Positions 26,509 to 36,126 are shown, counted from the first letter of the stretch. The stretch: 64,000 nt of DNA from Anaerococcus sp. Marseille-P3625 (GCF_900232825.1 NZ_OCTP01000011.1:831262-895261); one strand, 5' to 3'. Translations and numbers: made by a program. The notes: generated by a model from the letters alone, not told the origin.

Positions 26509-28767
26509 ATGAAAATGAAAAAAGTTTTTTCTTCCCTTATGGCACTAGGATTGGCAACAACACTAGTAGCTTGTGGAGGAAATACTGACAAAGATGCTGA
26601 AAAACCAGCTGACAATGCAAATGAAGCAACTGAAACTGAAAATAAAGATGATGCTTCAAAAGACGAAAACGCAGATACTGAAGATAAGGCAGATGATAAA
26701 ACCGACGACAAACAAGGCGATGAAAACGCTGACGATGAAGATGCTGAAGCTAAAAAAGAATTAGAAAACTTTGAAAAACAAACAGCAGATGATACTCTTG
26801 TAATTGGTACAAGCGAATTGAACGGCGACTGGCTACAAGGTTGGACAAACTCTGCATACGATGTTAAAGTTAGAAGACTTCTTGGTATCGAAGGTAACAA
26901 CGGTTACGGTACAGTAGTTCAAGATGAAGGTGGCCAATGGGTAACAAACTCAACTGTTGTTGATGGCGAAATCGAAAAAATCGACAACCCAGATGGATCA
27001 AGAACTTATAGAACAAAAATTAAAAAAGGTCTAAAATATTCTGATGGCGTAGAAATTAAATCTGACGATTTCTTATTTGGAAATCTACTATTCTCACATC
27101 CATCATATATACCAGTAACAGCAGCTACAACAATAGGTGCAGATTCAGCTAAGGGTTATGAAGCATATCACAATGGAGATAAAGATATATTTGAAGGTCA
27201 AAAGAAAATTGACGATTATACATTCGAATATACAGTAGATGCTTCATTCTTACCATATTTCGAAGAAGCTTCTTTGATGGGTTTAAGTCCATTCCCAATG
27301 CATGAAGTTACTGAAAACTTAGTAGTAAGCAAAGATGGCCAAAAGCTTGAAACAAAAGAAGGCTACCAAGTTACTGAAGAAGATAAGAAAAACTACAAAG
27401 ATTCTTTACAACAACAAATAGACAAACAAAACGAAGACTTCGATACTAACTATCCAGCTCCAAAAGATGATGCTAGCGAAGATGAAAAAGCTGAATACAA
27501 TGCAGCAAAAGAAGAACATGATGCAGCAATCAAAAAACTTGAAGAAAAACGTGATGGCGAAGTAGATCCAACAATCTTATTGATTGAACAAGCTATGCTT
27601 AACGTTGCTAACAACTACAGAACAAATCCAAAAGCTGTAACAGGACCTTATGTATATGAGGGATTTGAAAATAACATGGTTAAACTATCACTAAACCCAG
27701 AATATGCTGGAAACTTCAAAGGTGATAAGGCTACAATCCCACACATCATAGTACAAACAGTTAACGCAAATATTGCTGTAGACTTACTAGAAAATGGCGA
27801 TATCGATATTTGGGAAGAAGAAGCTGACGGTGGTAAGATCGACCAAATGAGAGCTGCTACTGATGCTGGAAAGATCAAATACAACACATTTGAAAGAAAT
27901 GGTTATGGAGATCTTTCATTTATCACAGATAGAGGAGCTACTCAATATAAAGAAGTTCGTCAAGCTATAGCAAGCTTAATGGATAGAAATACTTTCGTAC
28001 AACAATTTGCTGGTGGTTACGGTGTCGTAACTAACGGTATGTATGGTACAAGCCAATGGATGTACAAAGAAAGAGGAGCAGATCTAGAAACAGGTGGCAA
28101 GATTGTTAACTGGCAACTAAACTTAGAGAAAGCTAATGAATTACTTGATAAAACACCATATAAATTCGAAGCTGATGGAAAAACTCCATGGGATAAGAAA
28201 AAATCTGACGAAGCATTTGCAAAAGATGCTGAAGGATACAATTATTGGAGATATGATGATAAGGGTAAACAACTTGTAGTTAACCAATACGGTTCTGATG
28301 AATCACCTATTACAACATTAATTTCTAACCAACTTCCAGTAAACGCTAAACAAGTTGGTATGGAATATAACGTAACAGCAGGTTCATTTGCAACACTACT
28401 AGAATACTACACAACACCAAAAGAAGATGCTGAGTATACAGCATTTAACATGGGCTTAAGCTTTGGTACACCATATGATCCTTACTATCAATACAACTCA
28501 AAAGGATTTGATAATAAGACAAAGACTAATGATCCAAAAGCAGACGAAATTACAGAAAAACTTCGTAAGACAGATCCAGAAGATAAAGAAGGTTACCTAG
28601 ATGCTTGGGAAGAATTCCAAATTTGGTATAACGACTATCTACCAGAAATTCCACTATACTCTAACCAATATCACACAGGATATACAAACAGAGTACAAGG
28701 ATTTGACGTATGTACACCAGTTTGGGGCGTAGTAGAACAAATCAACGCTATGTCACTTGGCAAGTAA
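26509..28767 (+). CDS. oppA: Oligopeptide ABC transporter substrate-binding lipoprotein
   Basis: 752 residues from ATG 26509; the ATG at 26494 overlaps the GGAGGAG site and is rejected. The lipobox is LVACGG, followed by a 60-residue Asp/Glu/Ala/Lys-rich tether. Family 5 solute-binding signatures follow (KIKKGLKYSDGVEIKSDDF). It is longer than typical OppA, partly because of a charged, probably helical insertion (about 290-345, QQQIDKQNEDF... KKLEEKRDGE). It captures peptides outside the cell for OppBCDF. A hairpin terminator separates it from oppB, giving excess binding protein. Confidence 0.92.
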   Translation: MKMKKVFSSLMALGLATTLVACGGNTDKDAEKPADNANEATETENKDDASKDENADTEDKADDKTDDKQGDENADDEDAEAKKELENFEKQTADDTLVIGTSELNGDWLQGWTNSAYDVKVRRLLGIEGNNGYGTVVQDEGGQWVTNSTVVDGEIEKIDNPDGSRTYRTKIKKGLKYSDGVEIKSDDFLFGNLLFSHPSYIPVTAATTIGADSAKGYEAYHNGDKDIFEGQKKIDDYTFEYTVDASFLPYFEEASLMGLSPFPMHEVTENLVVSKDGQKLETKEGYQVTEEDKKNYKDSLQQQIDKQNEDFDTNYPAPKDDASEDEKAEYNAAKEEHDAAIKKLEEKRDGEVDPTILLIEQAMLNVANNYRTNPKAVTGPYVYEGFENNMVKLSLNPEYAGNFKGDKATIPHIIVQTVNANIAVDLLENGDIDIWEEEADGGKIDQMRAATDAGKIKYNTFERNGYGDLSFITDRGATQYKEVRQAIASLMDRNTFVQQFAGGYGVVTNGMYGTSQWMYKERGADLETGGKIVNWQLNLEKANELLDKTPYKFEADGKTPWDKKKSDEAFAKDAEGYNYWRYDDKGKQLVVNQYGSDESPITTLISNQLPVNAKQVGMEYNVTAGSFATLLEYYTTPKEDAEYTAFNMGLSFGTPYDPYYQYNSKGFDNKTKTNDPKADEITEKLRKTDPEDKEGYLDAWEEFQIWYNDYLPEIPLYSNQYHTGYTNRVQGFDVCTPVWGVVEQINAMSLGK

Positions 28768-28787
28768 TATAAAAATAATACTAAATT

Positions 28788-28812
28788 AGCTCACGAGGAG
28801 TGAGCTTTTTTA
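28788..28812 (+). terminator. Terminator/attenuator between oppA and oppB
   Basis: GCTCAC-GAGGA-GTGAGC followed by TTTTTT. Confidence 0.9.
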
Positions 28813-28945
28813 GTTTTTGCCAATAAATTATTAAAATATGTAATCGTGTACTTTTATAAATTAATTTGAATTTTTATATATAGATAATGTAAAAAAATTA
28901 ACAAAGGGAAAATACGTTTTTTTAGAAAAAAATTAATCTTTTTTA

Positions 28946-28975
28946 TTTGACAAAATTTGTCAAATACATTAATAT
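28946..28975 (+). promoter_or_regulatory. oppB promoter overlapped by a perfect 19-bp palindrome
   Basis: TTTGACAAAATTTGTCAAA (28946-28964) is a perfect 9-1-9 inverted repeat. It contains the -35 TTGACA (28947-28952); after a 17-base spacer comes -10 TAATAT (28970-28975). A regulator bound here would block the -35. The rest of the 28813-29109 spacer is AT-rich and otherwise blank. Confidence 0.7.
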
Positions 28976-29109
28976 AGTAATAATAAAATTGTTGTTTTTG
29001 GAATACTTTATCTATTTAAAGACAAGCTTTTACATAAAATAAAGTCGCGATTATTTAATACAAATAAATTAATAATTTTACAATTCCAAATAACAAAGAA
29101 AGGGAAGTT

Positions 29110-30072
29110 ATGTTTCGTTATATAGTAAAGAGAATGATAAATCTTATACCAGTAGCTATAATTATTTCTATTATGCTTTTTGCTTTCTCTAAAGCTATGC
29201 CTGGAGATCCAATTAGGGCTATGATTCCAACTGGAACTCGTATGACTAAAGCTCAGCAAGAAAGTTTATACAAGCAATTACAACATCGCTACGGATATGA
29301 TAAGTCACTACCTGAACAATACATAATGTGGTTGGGTAGATCATTAAAGGGAGATTTTGGTGAATCAACCAGAGTTAAAAAGCCAGTAAGGGAATATTTG
29401 AAAGAACCTTTGAGAAATACAATTTATCTTAACTTAGGTTCTACAGTAATATCCTTTGTACTTTCGGTATTGATAGGTATTAGATCGGCAACGCACAGAG
29501 GAGGAGTCTTTGATAAAACCTTCCAGACTCTAACGCTGATAGGTATAAGTGTCCCTGTATTTTTCATAGGACTTATTTTAATTTACCTATTAGCTTTTAA
29601 GGCAGGTGCTTTCCCTGCAAATGGTATGCCACGTAATAATACATTCCCAGAATGGATAAAATACTTGACCTTACCAACTATAACCTTGACCATAGGCTCT
29701 CTTGCAGGACTTTCAAGATATGTTAGAAACTCAATGCTTGATGCCCTTAACCAAGATTATATTAGAACTGCAAGATCTAAGGGTCTAAAAGAAAAGACTG
29801 TTGTTTATTCTCATGCCTTTAGAAACGCACTTATTCCAGTAGTTACAGCTTTAACTTGGGCAGTTCTTGGAATGTTTTCAGGCTCTGCTATTACTGAGAG
29901 GATTTTTGCCTACAGAGGAATAGGAAATGAGCTTATAACTGCCGTAATAGCACAAGACTACAATGTAATTTTAACCTTATCAATGTTTTATGCACTTTTA
30001 ACCTTGATTGGGAACTTGATAATGGATATAGCTTATGCTCTAGTAGATCCTAGAGTAAAATTAGAAGCGTAA
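29110..30072 (+). CDS. oppB: Oligopeptide ABC permease OppB
   Basis: 320 residues, six membrane segments. The start MFRYIVKRMINLIPVAIIIS and the cytoplasmic EAA loop (DYIRTARSKGLKEKTVVYSHAFRNA) are typical of OppB/DppB. AAAGGGAAG precedes ATG 29110. It pairs with the modified OppC encoded 10 bases downstream. Confidence 0.93.
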   Translation: MFRYIVKRMINLIPVAIIISIMLFAFSKAMPGDPIRAMIPTGTRMTKAQQESLYKQLQHRYGYDKSLPEQYIMWLGRSLKGDFGESTRVKKPVREYLKEPLRNTIYLNLGSTVISFVLSVLIGIRSATHRGGVFDKTFQTLTLIGISVPVFFIGLILIYLLAFKAGAFPANGMPRNNTFPEWIKYLTLPTITLTIGSLAGLSRYVRNSMLDALNQDYIRTARSKGLKEKTVVYSHAFRNALIPVVTALTWAVLGMFSGSAITERIFAYRGIGNELITAVIAQDYNVILTLSMFYALLTLIGNLIMDIAYALVDPRVKLEA

Positions 30073-30082
30073 GAGGTGGGCA

Positions 30083-32047
30083 ATGAATAGTTTAATTCGT
30101 AAATCATTTTCTTCATATAAGAGATTTTTAAAAACATTACTCATCCGTGGTTTTACTTTCGCATCAGATAGCGATATTTATGAAAGTGAAAGAAAAGACG
30201 CTGAGAAAAGAAAAGCTGAAGAAGAAAAAGCAAACAATAATAATTCAAATAAAACTCCTAATTCTTCTAATGAGAACGATGCATTAAAAGAAGAAGCAAT
30301 TAGATCTCCAGGCCAAGTTGCCCTTAGAAACTTTCTTAGAAACCCTTTGGGAGTATTTGGATTAGTATTATTTATATCTTTAATACTAGTAGTATTTGTT
30401 GGAAGCGCAATACTTCCTTTTAACCAATATTATTCTCAAGGTAACCTTACAAATGTCGCACCAGGAGGTGCTTACATGAATTTTCCAAAGGAAATGGAAA
30501 GTGAAGGAACCAAGAAAATATCTATTGGTAATACTTTTGCCATAGGTTTAACCAACGAGGGAAATATTTATGTTTGGGGTTCTGATAATGAAGATAAGAT
30601 TCTTACCATCCCTAAAAAAGCCAAAGAAGCCCTCAAAAACCAAAAAGTTATAGACGTGGCTGCTGGTGATAGACATATTATTTTTGCAACAGAAGATAAT
30701 CAAATTTATGGTTGGGGTAATAATTCCTTTGACCAAACCAAAATGCCACCAATGTCAGAAAGTCAAATCAAAGAAGAAGGCATCAAGAAACTTGGAGCAG
30801 GTGTTCAATATTCAGCTATTTTAACCAACAAGAAAAACTTAGTCGTTTGGGGTTCAACGCTCGCAAGCCGTCTAAATATGATCCCATCAACAATACAAGG
30901 ACAAGTTGAAGACTTTGATACTTCATCTATTAATATGTTAGTTGCAAAAACTGATGGAACTATCCAATTAATCGGTGTAATGGGTGCTGAAAACCAAACC
31001 AATATGCCAAAAGAATTAACTGATGGAAGCGTAAAAGTTAAAAAAGTTGCTCTAACAGCTAACTCAGCTGCAGCAGTTGATGAAGATGGTAAAGTTTATG
31101 TTTGGGGTCCAAGTAGAGCTGGAGTAGCAGGGGACAATATTCCAAAATTTGACGGAAAAATCGTCGATATTCAAGGTGGAGAAACAACTTTCACAGCCCT
31201 AGATGAAAATGGCAAAATTTATAACTGGGGTCTAGATAACTACGGTGAACTAAATACTCCAGATGGAGAATACCAACAAATATTTACATCATTTTTCAAC
31301 AATTATGCAGTAACTAAAGATGGAAAGATTGAAACTTGGGGACTAAATGGTTTTAGATTTGGTTCAGACGATCAAGGTCGTGATATATTTACAAGACTTA
31401 TCCACGGCGGACGTATGACCATGCTAATTTCTTTAGTTTCTACAGTAATCCAACTTGTACTAGGAGTACTTATCGGTATGATTTCAGGTTTTGCCGGAGG
31501 TCGTGTTGATAATGTATTGATGAGAATTTCTGAAATTATTTCATCATTCCCATTTTATCCTATGCTAATTTCACTTTCAGCATTGTTGCCACCAGGAGCA
31601 AGCCAAACACAAAGAATTACCATGGTAATGATCCTTTTAGGTTTACTTGGTTGGACAGGACTTGCACGTTTAGTTCGTGGTCAAATCTTGGCTGAAAGAG
31701 AAAGAGATTATATAACAGCAGCCCGTGCTTTGGGTGTAAAAAACTGGTCAATAATTATGAAGCACATTTTCCCGAATGTCCTATCAATAGTTATAGTAAA
31801 TGCGACACTAGATTATGCTGGTAACTTACTATCAGAATCAGGCTTATCATTCCTTGGTTTTGGTGTACAAGAGCCAACACCGTCATGGGGCAATATGTTA
31901 ACTGCAGCTCAAAAATCAGATGTACTAAACTTTTACTGGTGGAGATGGGTATTCCCAGCACTTGCAGTATTCTTAGTATCATTTTCAATTAACCTTATTG
32001 GTGATGCCATAAGAGATGCAATTGACCCAAGAGCAAATGAGAGGTAG
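30083..32047 (+). CDS. oppC: OppC permease with an inserted seven-repeat RCC1-like beta-propeller
   Basis: 654 residues, about twice normal OppC. A charged Asn/Glu/Lys-rich N-terminus leads to the first helix (about 91-112). Normally a short external loop then joins the SDDQGRDIFTRL motif (428-439). Here about 280 residues (144-423) intervene, with seven repeats whose cores are IYVWG 162, IYGWG 208, LVVWG 253, IQLIG 294 (degenerate), VYVWG 338, IYNWG 379 and IETWG 416, spaced 37-46 residues, each preceded by a G-x-x-x-A/T-L-T-x-x-G-type strand pair. That is the RCC1 pattern and enough for a closed propeller. Remaining helices and the EAA loop (ERDYITAARALG) are ordinary. The domain should face outward, near OppA. 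Confidence 0.93.
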   Translation: MNSLIRKSFSSYKRFLKTLLIRGFTFASDSDIYESERKDAEKRKAEEEKANNNNSNKTPNSSNENDALKEEAIRSPGQVALRNFLRNPLGVFGLVLFISLILVVFVGSAILPFNQYYSQGNLTNVAPGGAYMNFPKEMESEGTKKISIGNTFAIGLTNEGNIYVWGSDNEDKILTIPKKAKEALKNQKVIDVAAGDRHIIFATEDNQIYGWGNNSFDQTKMPPMSESQIKEEGIKKLGAGVQYSAILTNKKNLVVWGSTLASRLNMIPSTIQGQVEDFDTSSINMLVAKTDGTIQLIGVMGAENQTNMPKELTDGSVKVKKVALTANSAAAVDEDGKVYVWGPSRAGVAGDNIPKFDGKIVDIQGGETTFTALDENGKIYNWGLDNYGELNTPDGEYQQIFTSFFNNYAVTKDGKIETWGLNGFRFGSDDQGRDIFTRLIHGGRMTMLISLVSTVIQLVLGVLIGMISGFAGGRVDNVLMRISEIISSFPFYPMLISLSALLPPGASQTQRITMVMILLGLLGWTGLARLVRGQILAERERDYITAARALGVKNWSIIMKHIFPNVLSIVIVNATLDYAGNLLSESGLSFLGFGVQEPTPSWGNMLTAAQKSDVLNFYWWRWVFPALAVFLVSFSINLIGDAIRDAIDPRANER

Positions 32048-33061
32048 ATGAATATGAGTTTATTAGAAATAAAAAAACTCCACACCTATTTTTCCACAAG
32101 ACGTGGACTAATAAAGGCTGTAAATGGAGTGTCATATACTATTGATGAAGGAAAAACTCTAGGACTTGTTGGAGAATCTGGTTCAGGTAAGAGTCAAACT
32201 GCTATGAGTATTCTTCAACTTTTTGAACCTAACCAAAAAATTTACCAAGGCGAAATTATTTTTGATGGACGTGATCTAACAAAACTTAAAAAAGGCGAAA
32301 TGGAACATATAAGAGGTAATGATATCTCTATGATTTTCCAAGAGCCTATGAGTTCGCTAAACCCAGTATTTACAGTAGAAAAACAAATATCTGAAGTTTT
32401 GATCCTCCATAAGCACATGAACAAAAAAGAAGCTGCCAAAAGATGTGAAGAACTTCTAGCTTCTGTAAAAATACCAAACCCACACATAGTTGCCAAGCAA
32501 TACCCATTTGAATTATCAGGTGGTATGAACCAAAGAGTTATGATTGCCATGGCACTTGCCTGTGAGCCAAAACTACTAATTGCAGATGAGCCTACAACAG
32601 CCCTTGATGTAACTATTCAAGCGCAAATTCTAAGACTTATGAATGATTTAAAGCACAGACTAAACACATCTATACTTTTCATCACCCATGACCTTGGAGT
32701 TATAAATCAAATGGCAGATGAAGTTGCAGTAATGTATTCTGGACAAATTGTAGAGCAATCTCCAGTAGAATATATATTTAAAACCGACATTACAGATTTT
32801 AACCATCCATATACAGTAGCTTTGCTAAATTCTATCCCATCAATAACAAGTGATAGAAACCAAAGACTTGATATAATACCAGGATCTGTACCACACCCAC
32901 TAAACCTACCACCTGGATGTAAATTTGCAGATAGATGTAAATTCACAACAGAAAAATGTATCAATCAAATGCCGGAATTAGTACAAGTTACTGATCAGCA
33001 AAGGATTAGATGTCACTATCCAAATAGAAAGGAAAGAGAAGATGGAACATACCGAAGATAA
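32048..33061 (+). CDS. oppD: Oligopeptide ABC ATPase OppD
   Basis: 337 residues; ATG 32048 directly follows the oppC stop, with a second ATG at 32054 possible. Walker [11 protein letters not shown]-loop FQEPMSSLNP, signature LSGGMNQRV, Walker [13 protein letters not shown]. The C-terminal oligopeptide domain keeps four cysteines (GCKFADRCKF, EKC, RCHY), the pattern that binds [4Fe-4S] in this family. It overlaps oppF by 20 bases. Confidence 0.93.
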   Translation: MNMSLLEIKKLHTYFSTRRGLIKAVNGVSYTIDEGKTLGLVGESGSGKSQTAMSILQLFEPNQKIYQGEIIFDGRDLTKLKKGEMEHIRGNDISMIFQEPMSSLNPVFTVEKQISEVLILHKHMNKKEAAKRCEELLASVKIPNPHIVAKQYPFELSGGMNQRVMIAMALACEPKLLIADEPTTALDVTIQAQILRLMNDLKHRLNTSILFITHDLGVINQMADEVAVMYSGQIVEQSPVEYIFKTDITDFNHPYTVALLNSIPSITSDRNQRLDIIPGSVPHPLNLPPGCKFADRCKFTTEKCINQMPELVQVTDQQRIRCHYPNRKEREDGTYRR

Positions 33062-34661
33062 GAAAGTCTTATTTAAGATAAGAAGTCTTAAAAAATATTT
33101 CCCTCTTAAGAAAAAGGGCATTTTTGATAGAAGCGCACAACAATACGTTCATGCTAACGAGTCTATCAATCTAGATATTTATCAAGGTGAAACCCTAGGA
33201 CTTGTAGGAGAATCAGGCTGTGGAAAATCAACATTTGGTAGAACTCTTCTTCAAATATATGATCAAACCGAGGGAACAACTCTTTACTATGGAAAGACTC
33301 TAGAAGAATTTGCTCCAGAATATATGGAAAAAATGATCAAAAATATTCCAAGTCAGTTTCAAAATTACGATAAAGCAAGCACAGAGCTAAATGAAATCTA
33401 TGATAGCCTCGATAAGGCAGAAACTGATGAAGAACGTGCAAAAGCCAACGAAGCTGCTATGCACAAACGTCGTGAAATCGAAGATAAATACCTAAATATG
33501 ATTAGAATTGCGGGAGGCCTTCTTGCAAGCGATGATTTATCAAAAGTATCAAACCTATTATTAGATTATTACCAAGCTCTAAAAGAACGTGCTGTTGTCT
33601 TAGAAAATATAGAAACTTTTGAAGATAAACTAAAAATGAGATGTAGAGATTGGGATACTTATTACAATCTCCGCGATAATGATAGCAAATACAAAGAACT
33701 TATAAGCAAAAAAGATGAACTTTCAAAAAAAGTTGATGAAAAATCTCAAAGAATCGAAGAATTTAGAAATACTCTAAAAGATAAGGAAAACTTTGAAGAA
33801 CTTGAAAGCCATAAAGATAGTGGTATCGACCTATCAGAATTAACCAATGAAGAGATGAGAGGCCTTAGAAAAGACCTACAAATGATCTTCCAAGACCCAT
33901 ATGGTTCACTAGATACCAAAATGACTGTAGGAAATATCATAGGCGAGGGAGTTTTAGGTCACGAATTATTCAAATCACGTAATGATAAGGGTTACAATGA
34001 ATATATCCAAGAGACTATGGACAAATGCGGACTAGCGCCATATTTCCTTCACAGATATCCTCACCAATTCTCAGGTGGACAAAGACAAAGAATTGGAATA
34101 GCAAGAGCTCTTGCATTAAAACCAAAATTTATAGTTTGCGATGAGGCTGTATCTGCCCTTGACGTATCAATCCAATCACAAATTATAAACTTGCTACAAG
34201 ACCTAAAAGAAGAAAACAACCTAACATATTTATTTATCACTCACGACCTATCAGTAGTAAAATATATCTCTGATAGAATTGGAGTAATGTATTTGGGAGT
34301 ATTGGTAGAATTAACAGAATCTGATAAAATATTCGAAAAACCACTTCACCCATATACCCAAGCCCTATTACAAGCAATTCCAAGAACTGACGTAGATCAA
34401 GGACAAGAATTACAAGTAATAGAAGGCGATATCCCATCAGCAGTACATCCTCCAAAAGGATGCCGTTTCCATACCAGATGTAAATATGCAATGGATATCT
34501 GCAGAACTTATGAACCAGAGCTTAAGGACTATGACAATGGTCACTTTGTAGCTTGCCACCTAATGGAAGTAAGCGAAGAAGAAAAACAAAAAGCCTATGA
34601 GAAAAATAAAGAATTAAGAGAAAAAGAAGAACACGAACTAGAAGAGATGAGTGCTCTATGA
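33042..34661 (+). CDS. oppF: Oligopeptide ABC ATPase OppF with a long helical insertion
   Basis: 539 residues against about 320-330 for usual OppF. Walker A GESGCGKST (56-64) is normal, but the Q-loop MIFQDPYGSLD appears only near residue 281, so roughly 170 extra residues (about 88-265) lie between them. The insert is rich in Glu, Lys, Asp and Leu with likely coiled coils (ISKKDELSKKVDEKSQRIEE). Signature FSGGQRQRIGIARAL, Walker B FIVCDEAVSALD and the four-cysteine C-terminal domain are intact, so it should be active. A Glu/Lys-rich tail ends the protein. Confidence 0.9.
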   Translation: MEHTEDKKVLFKIRSLKKYFPLKKKGIFDRSAQQYVHANESINLDIYQGETLGLVGESGCGKSTFGRTLLQIYDQTEGTTLYYGKTLEEFAPEYMEKMIKNIPSQFQNYDKASTELNEIYDSLDKAETDEERAKANEAAMHKRREIEDKYLNMIRIAGGLLASDDLSKVSNLLLDYYQALKERAVVLENIETFEDKLKMRCRDWDTYYNLRDNDSKYKELISKKDELSKKVDEKSQRIEEFRNTLKDKENFEELESHKDSGIDLSELTNEEMRGLRKDLQMIFQDPYGSLDTKMTVGNIIGEGVLGHELFKSRNDKGYNEYIQETMDKCGLAPYFLHRYPHQFSGGQRQRIGIARALALKPKFIVCDEAVSALDVSIQSQIINLLQDLKEENNLTYLFITHDLSVVKYISDRIGVMYLGVLVELTESDKIFEKPLHPYTQALLQAIPRTDVDQGQELQVIEGDIPSAVHPPKGCRFHTRCKYAMDICRTYEPELKDYDNGHFVACHLMEVSEEEKQKAYEKNKELREKEEHELEEMSAL

Positions 34662-34846
34662 GAGGACCAATAAATAGATTTTCAAACAAAAGCAGAGAAG
34701 AAATCTATGAAAAAGAAAATCTCTTAGATGAAAGCAATCTAGAAAAAGGCGATAGATTAGCAATGTTTTTGGCAGCAATGAAAGTATTCTTGCCAGGACT
34801 ACTAATAGTAATTGGCCCTTTGCTATTACTTGCGCTATTTCTATAA
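34658..34846 (+). CDS. Small single-span membrane protein ending the opp operon
   Basis: 62 residues. ATG 34658 overlaps the oppF stop (ATGA), so translation is coupled. A charged N-terminal half (residues 1-34) precedes one hydrophobic helix (about 35-61, MFLAAMKVFLPGLLIVIGPL) that reaches the C-terminus. No known family is recognised. Coupling suggests an accessory of the unusual Opp complex. Confidence 0.7.
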   Translation: MRGPINRFSNKSREEIYEKENLLDESNLEKGDRLAMFLAAMKVFLPGLLIVIGPLLLLALFL

Positions 34847-34851
34847 TATTC

Positions 34852-34916
34852 AAAGACGAGAATAAATGATATGGATTTCTATTTAGTAATCCATATCAAA
34901 AATCTCGTCTTTTTTT
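34852..34916 (+). terminator. Long terminator of the opp operon
   Basis: AAAGACGAGA pairs with TCTCGTCTTT, with an inner GATATGGATT/AATCCATATC stem and a T run. Confidence 0.93.
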
Positions 34917-34951
34917 GATATAATAAAAGTAAGAAAACCTAGGGAGGGGAA

Positions 34952-35716
34952 ATGTTTAAGATAAATAATTTTTTAGATAATGACGATATATTGATAACTC
35001 AACAACTTGGAGCTTTTAAAGTGGCAGAATACAAAAGAGATCTGTCAGTAACAAAAGAAAGTGCACAAAGAGAATATTTTGCAGGAGAAATGGGAGTTAG
35101 ACTAAAACAACTAATATGTGATTTAAAAATTAGCCCAGTAGTCCTTCAAAAAGGAGCTATGCAATGGTTGGTAGGAGATGTAAAAGCATCTACTGGTATA
35201 AAAGGCATAGGAGATTTCATAGGCAAAGGAATCATGAGTAAGGTAACAAACGAATCTGCGGTAAAACCAGAATACAATGGAAGCGGAATGGTTGTCTTGG
35301 AGCCGACTTTTAAGCATATAGTTTTGATAGATGTATCTTCTTGGAATAATTCTATAGTCCTTGAAGATGGACTTTTCTTGGCAGCAGAAGCAGGATTAAA
35401 ACAAAAATTAGTAGCAAGAACTAATTTTTCATCAGCTATAGCAGGCAATGAGGGGATTTTCAACCTAGCTCTTGTTGGAGATGGAGTTTGTGCATTGGAA
35501 TCTCCAGTAGCAAAAAATGAACTTATAGAAGTTGAACTAGAAGATGATGAAATCAAAATAGACGGATCATTTGCCATAGCTTGGTCTGGCTCTTTGAAAT
35601 TTACAGTAGAAAAATCAACAAAATCCTTGGTTGGATCAGCTGTGAGCGGAGAGGGACTTGTAAATGTTTACAGAGGAACAGGGAAAGTTTTGATGGCACC
35701 TGTAGCCTTTAACTAA
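34952..35716 (+). CDS. AIM24/TIGR00266 family protein
   Basis: 254 residues with the AIM24 beta-rich pattern: repeated glycine-containing strands such as VVLQKGAMQWLVGDVKAS, GSGMVVLEPTFKHIVLI and GLVNVYRGTGKVLMAP. No signal peptide or membrane helix. Bacterial members are widespread but have no agreed function. GGGAGGGG precedes ATG 34952. Confidence 0.82.
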   Translation: MFKINNFLDNDDILITQQLGAFKVAEYKRDLSVTKESAQREYFAGEMGVRLKQLICDLKISPVVLQKGAMQWLVGDVKASTGIKGIGDFIGKGIMSKVTNESAVKPEYNGSGMVVLEPTFKHIVLIDVSSWNNSIVLEDGLFLAAEAGLKQKLVARTNFSSAIAGNEGIFNLALVGDGVCALESPVAKNELIEVELEDDEIKIDGSFAIAWSGSLKFTVEKSTKSLVGSAVSGEGLVNVYRGTGKVLMAPVAFN

Positions 35717-35831
35717 AAAATTAAGAAATTATTAAAAAAATTTAAAAAATATGTTTAAAATGAAAAATAGAGGGTATCATATAAATAAGAAAAATATTTT
35801 TCAAAATGAATAGAAATGGAGGGACAGTCCA

Positions 35832-36089
35832 ATGAAAAGTGAAAACGACTTCGAACTTTACTTTAAGCCAGATTGTCCATATTGCTTGAAGGTTTTAAAT
35901 TTCTTCAGTGAAAATAAAATCATCAAATTTCCATCCTATAACATAGAAGATAGAACCTGCGGTGCGGAAAATAAACGCAAATTAGAAGAAATCGGAGGAA
36001 AGGTACAAGTACCATGTATGGTTATAGATGGCAAGGCAATGTATGAATCTGACGATATAATTGAATACGCAAAAGCAAATCTTCTTTAG
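35832..36089 (+). CDS. Glutaredoxin-like thiol redox protein
   Basis: 85 residues with a thioredoxin fold: redox motif CPYC at 15-18 (FKPDCPYCLKVL), cis-proline in QVPCMVIDG, and the ESDDIIEYAK end of glutaredoxin/GST N-terminal domains. It would reduce disulfides, although the electron donor in such anaerobes is unclear. GGAGGGACAG precedes the start. It stands alone. Confidence 0.87.
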   Translation: MKSENDFELYFKPDCPYCLKVLNFFSENKIIKFPSYNIEDRTCGAENKRKLEEIGGKVQVPCMVIDGKAMYESDDIIEYAKANLL

Positions 36090-36126
36090 AGAAAATATTA
36101 ATAGAAACTTAAAAAATATATATCGC

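Noticed and set aside
26484-26900. Serine/alanine-rich minus-strand ORF over the oppA start
   Set aside because: It is the antisense image of the acidic low-complexity tether of OppA, with no ribosome site.
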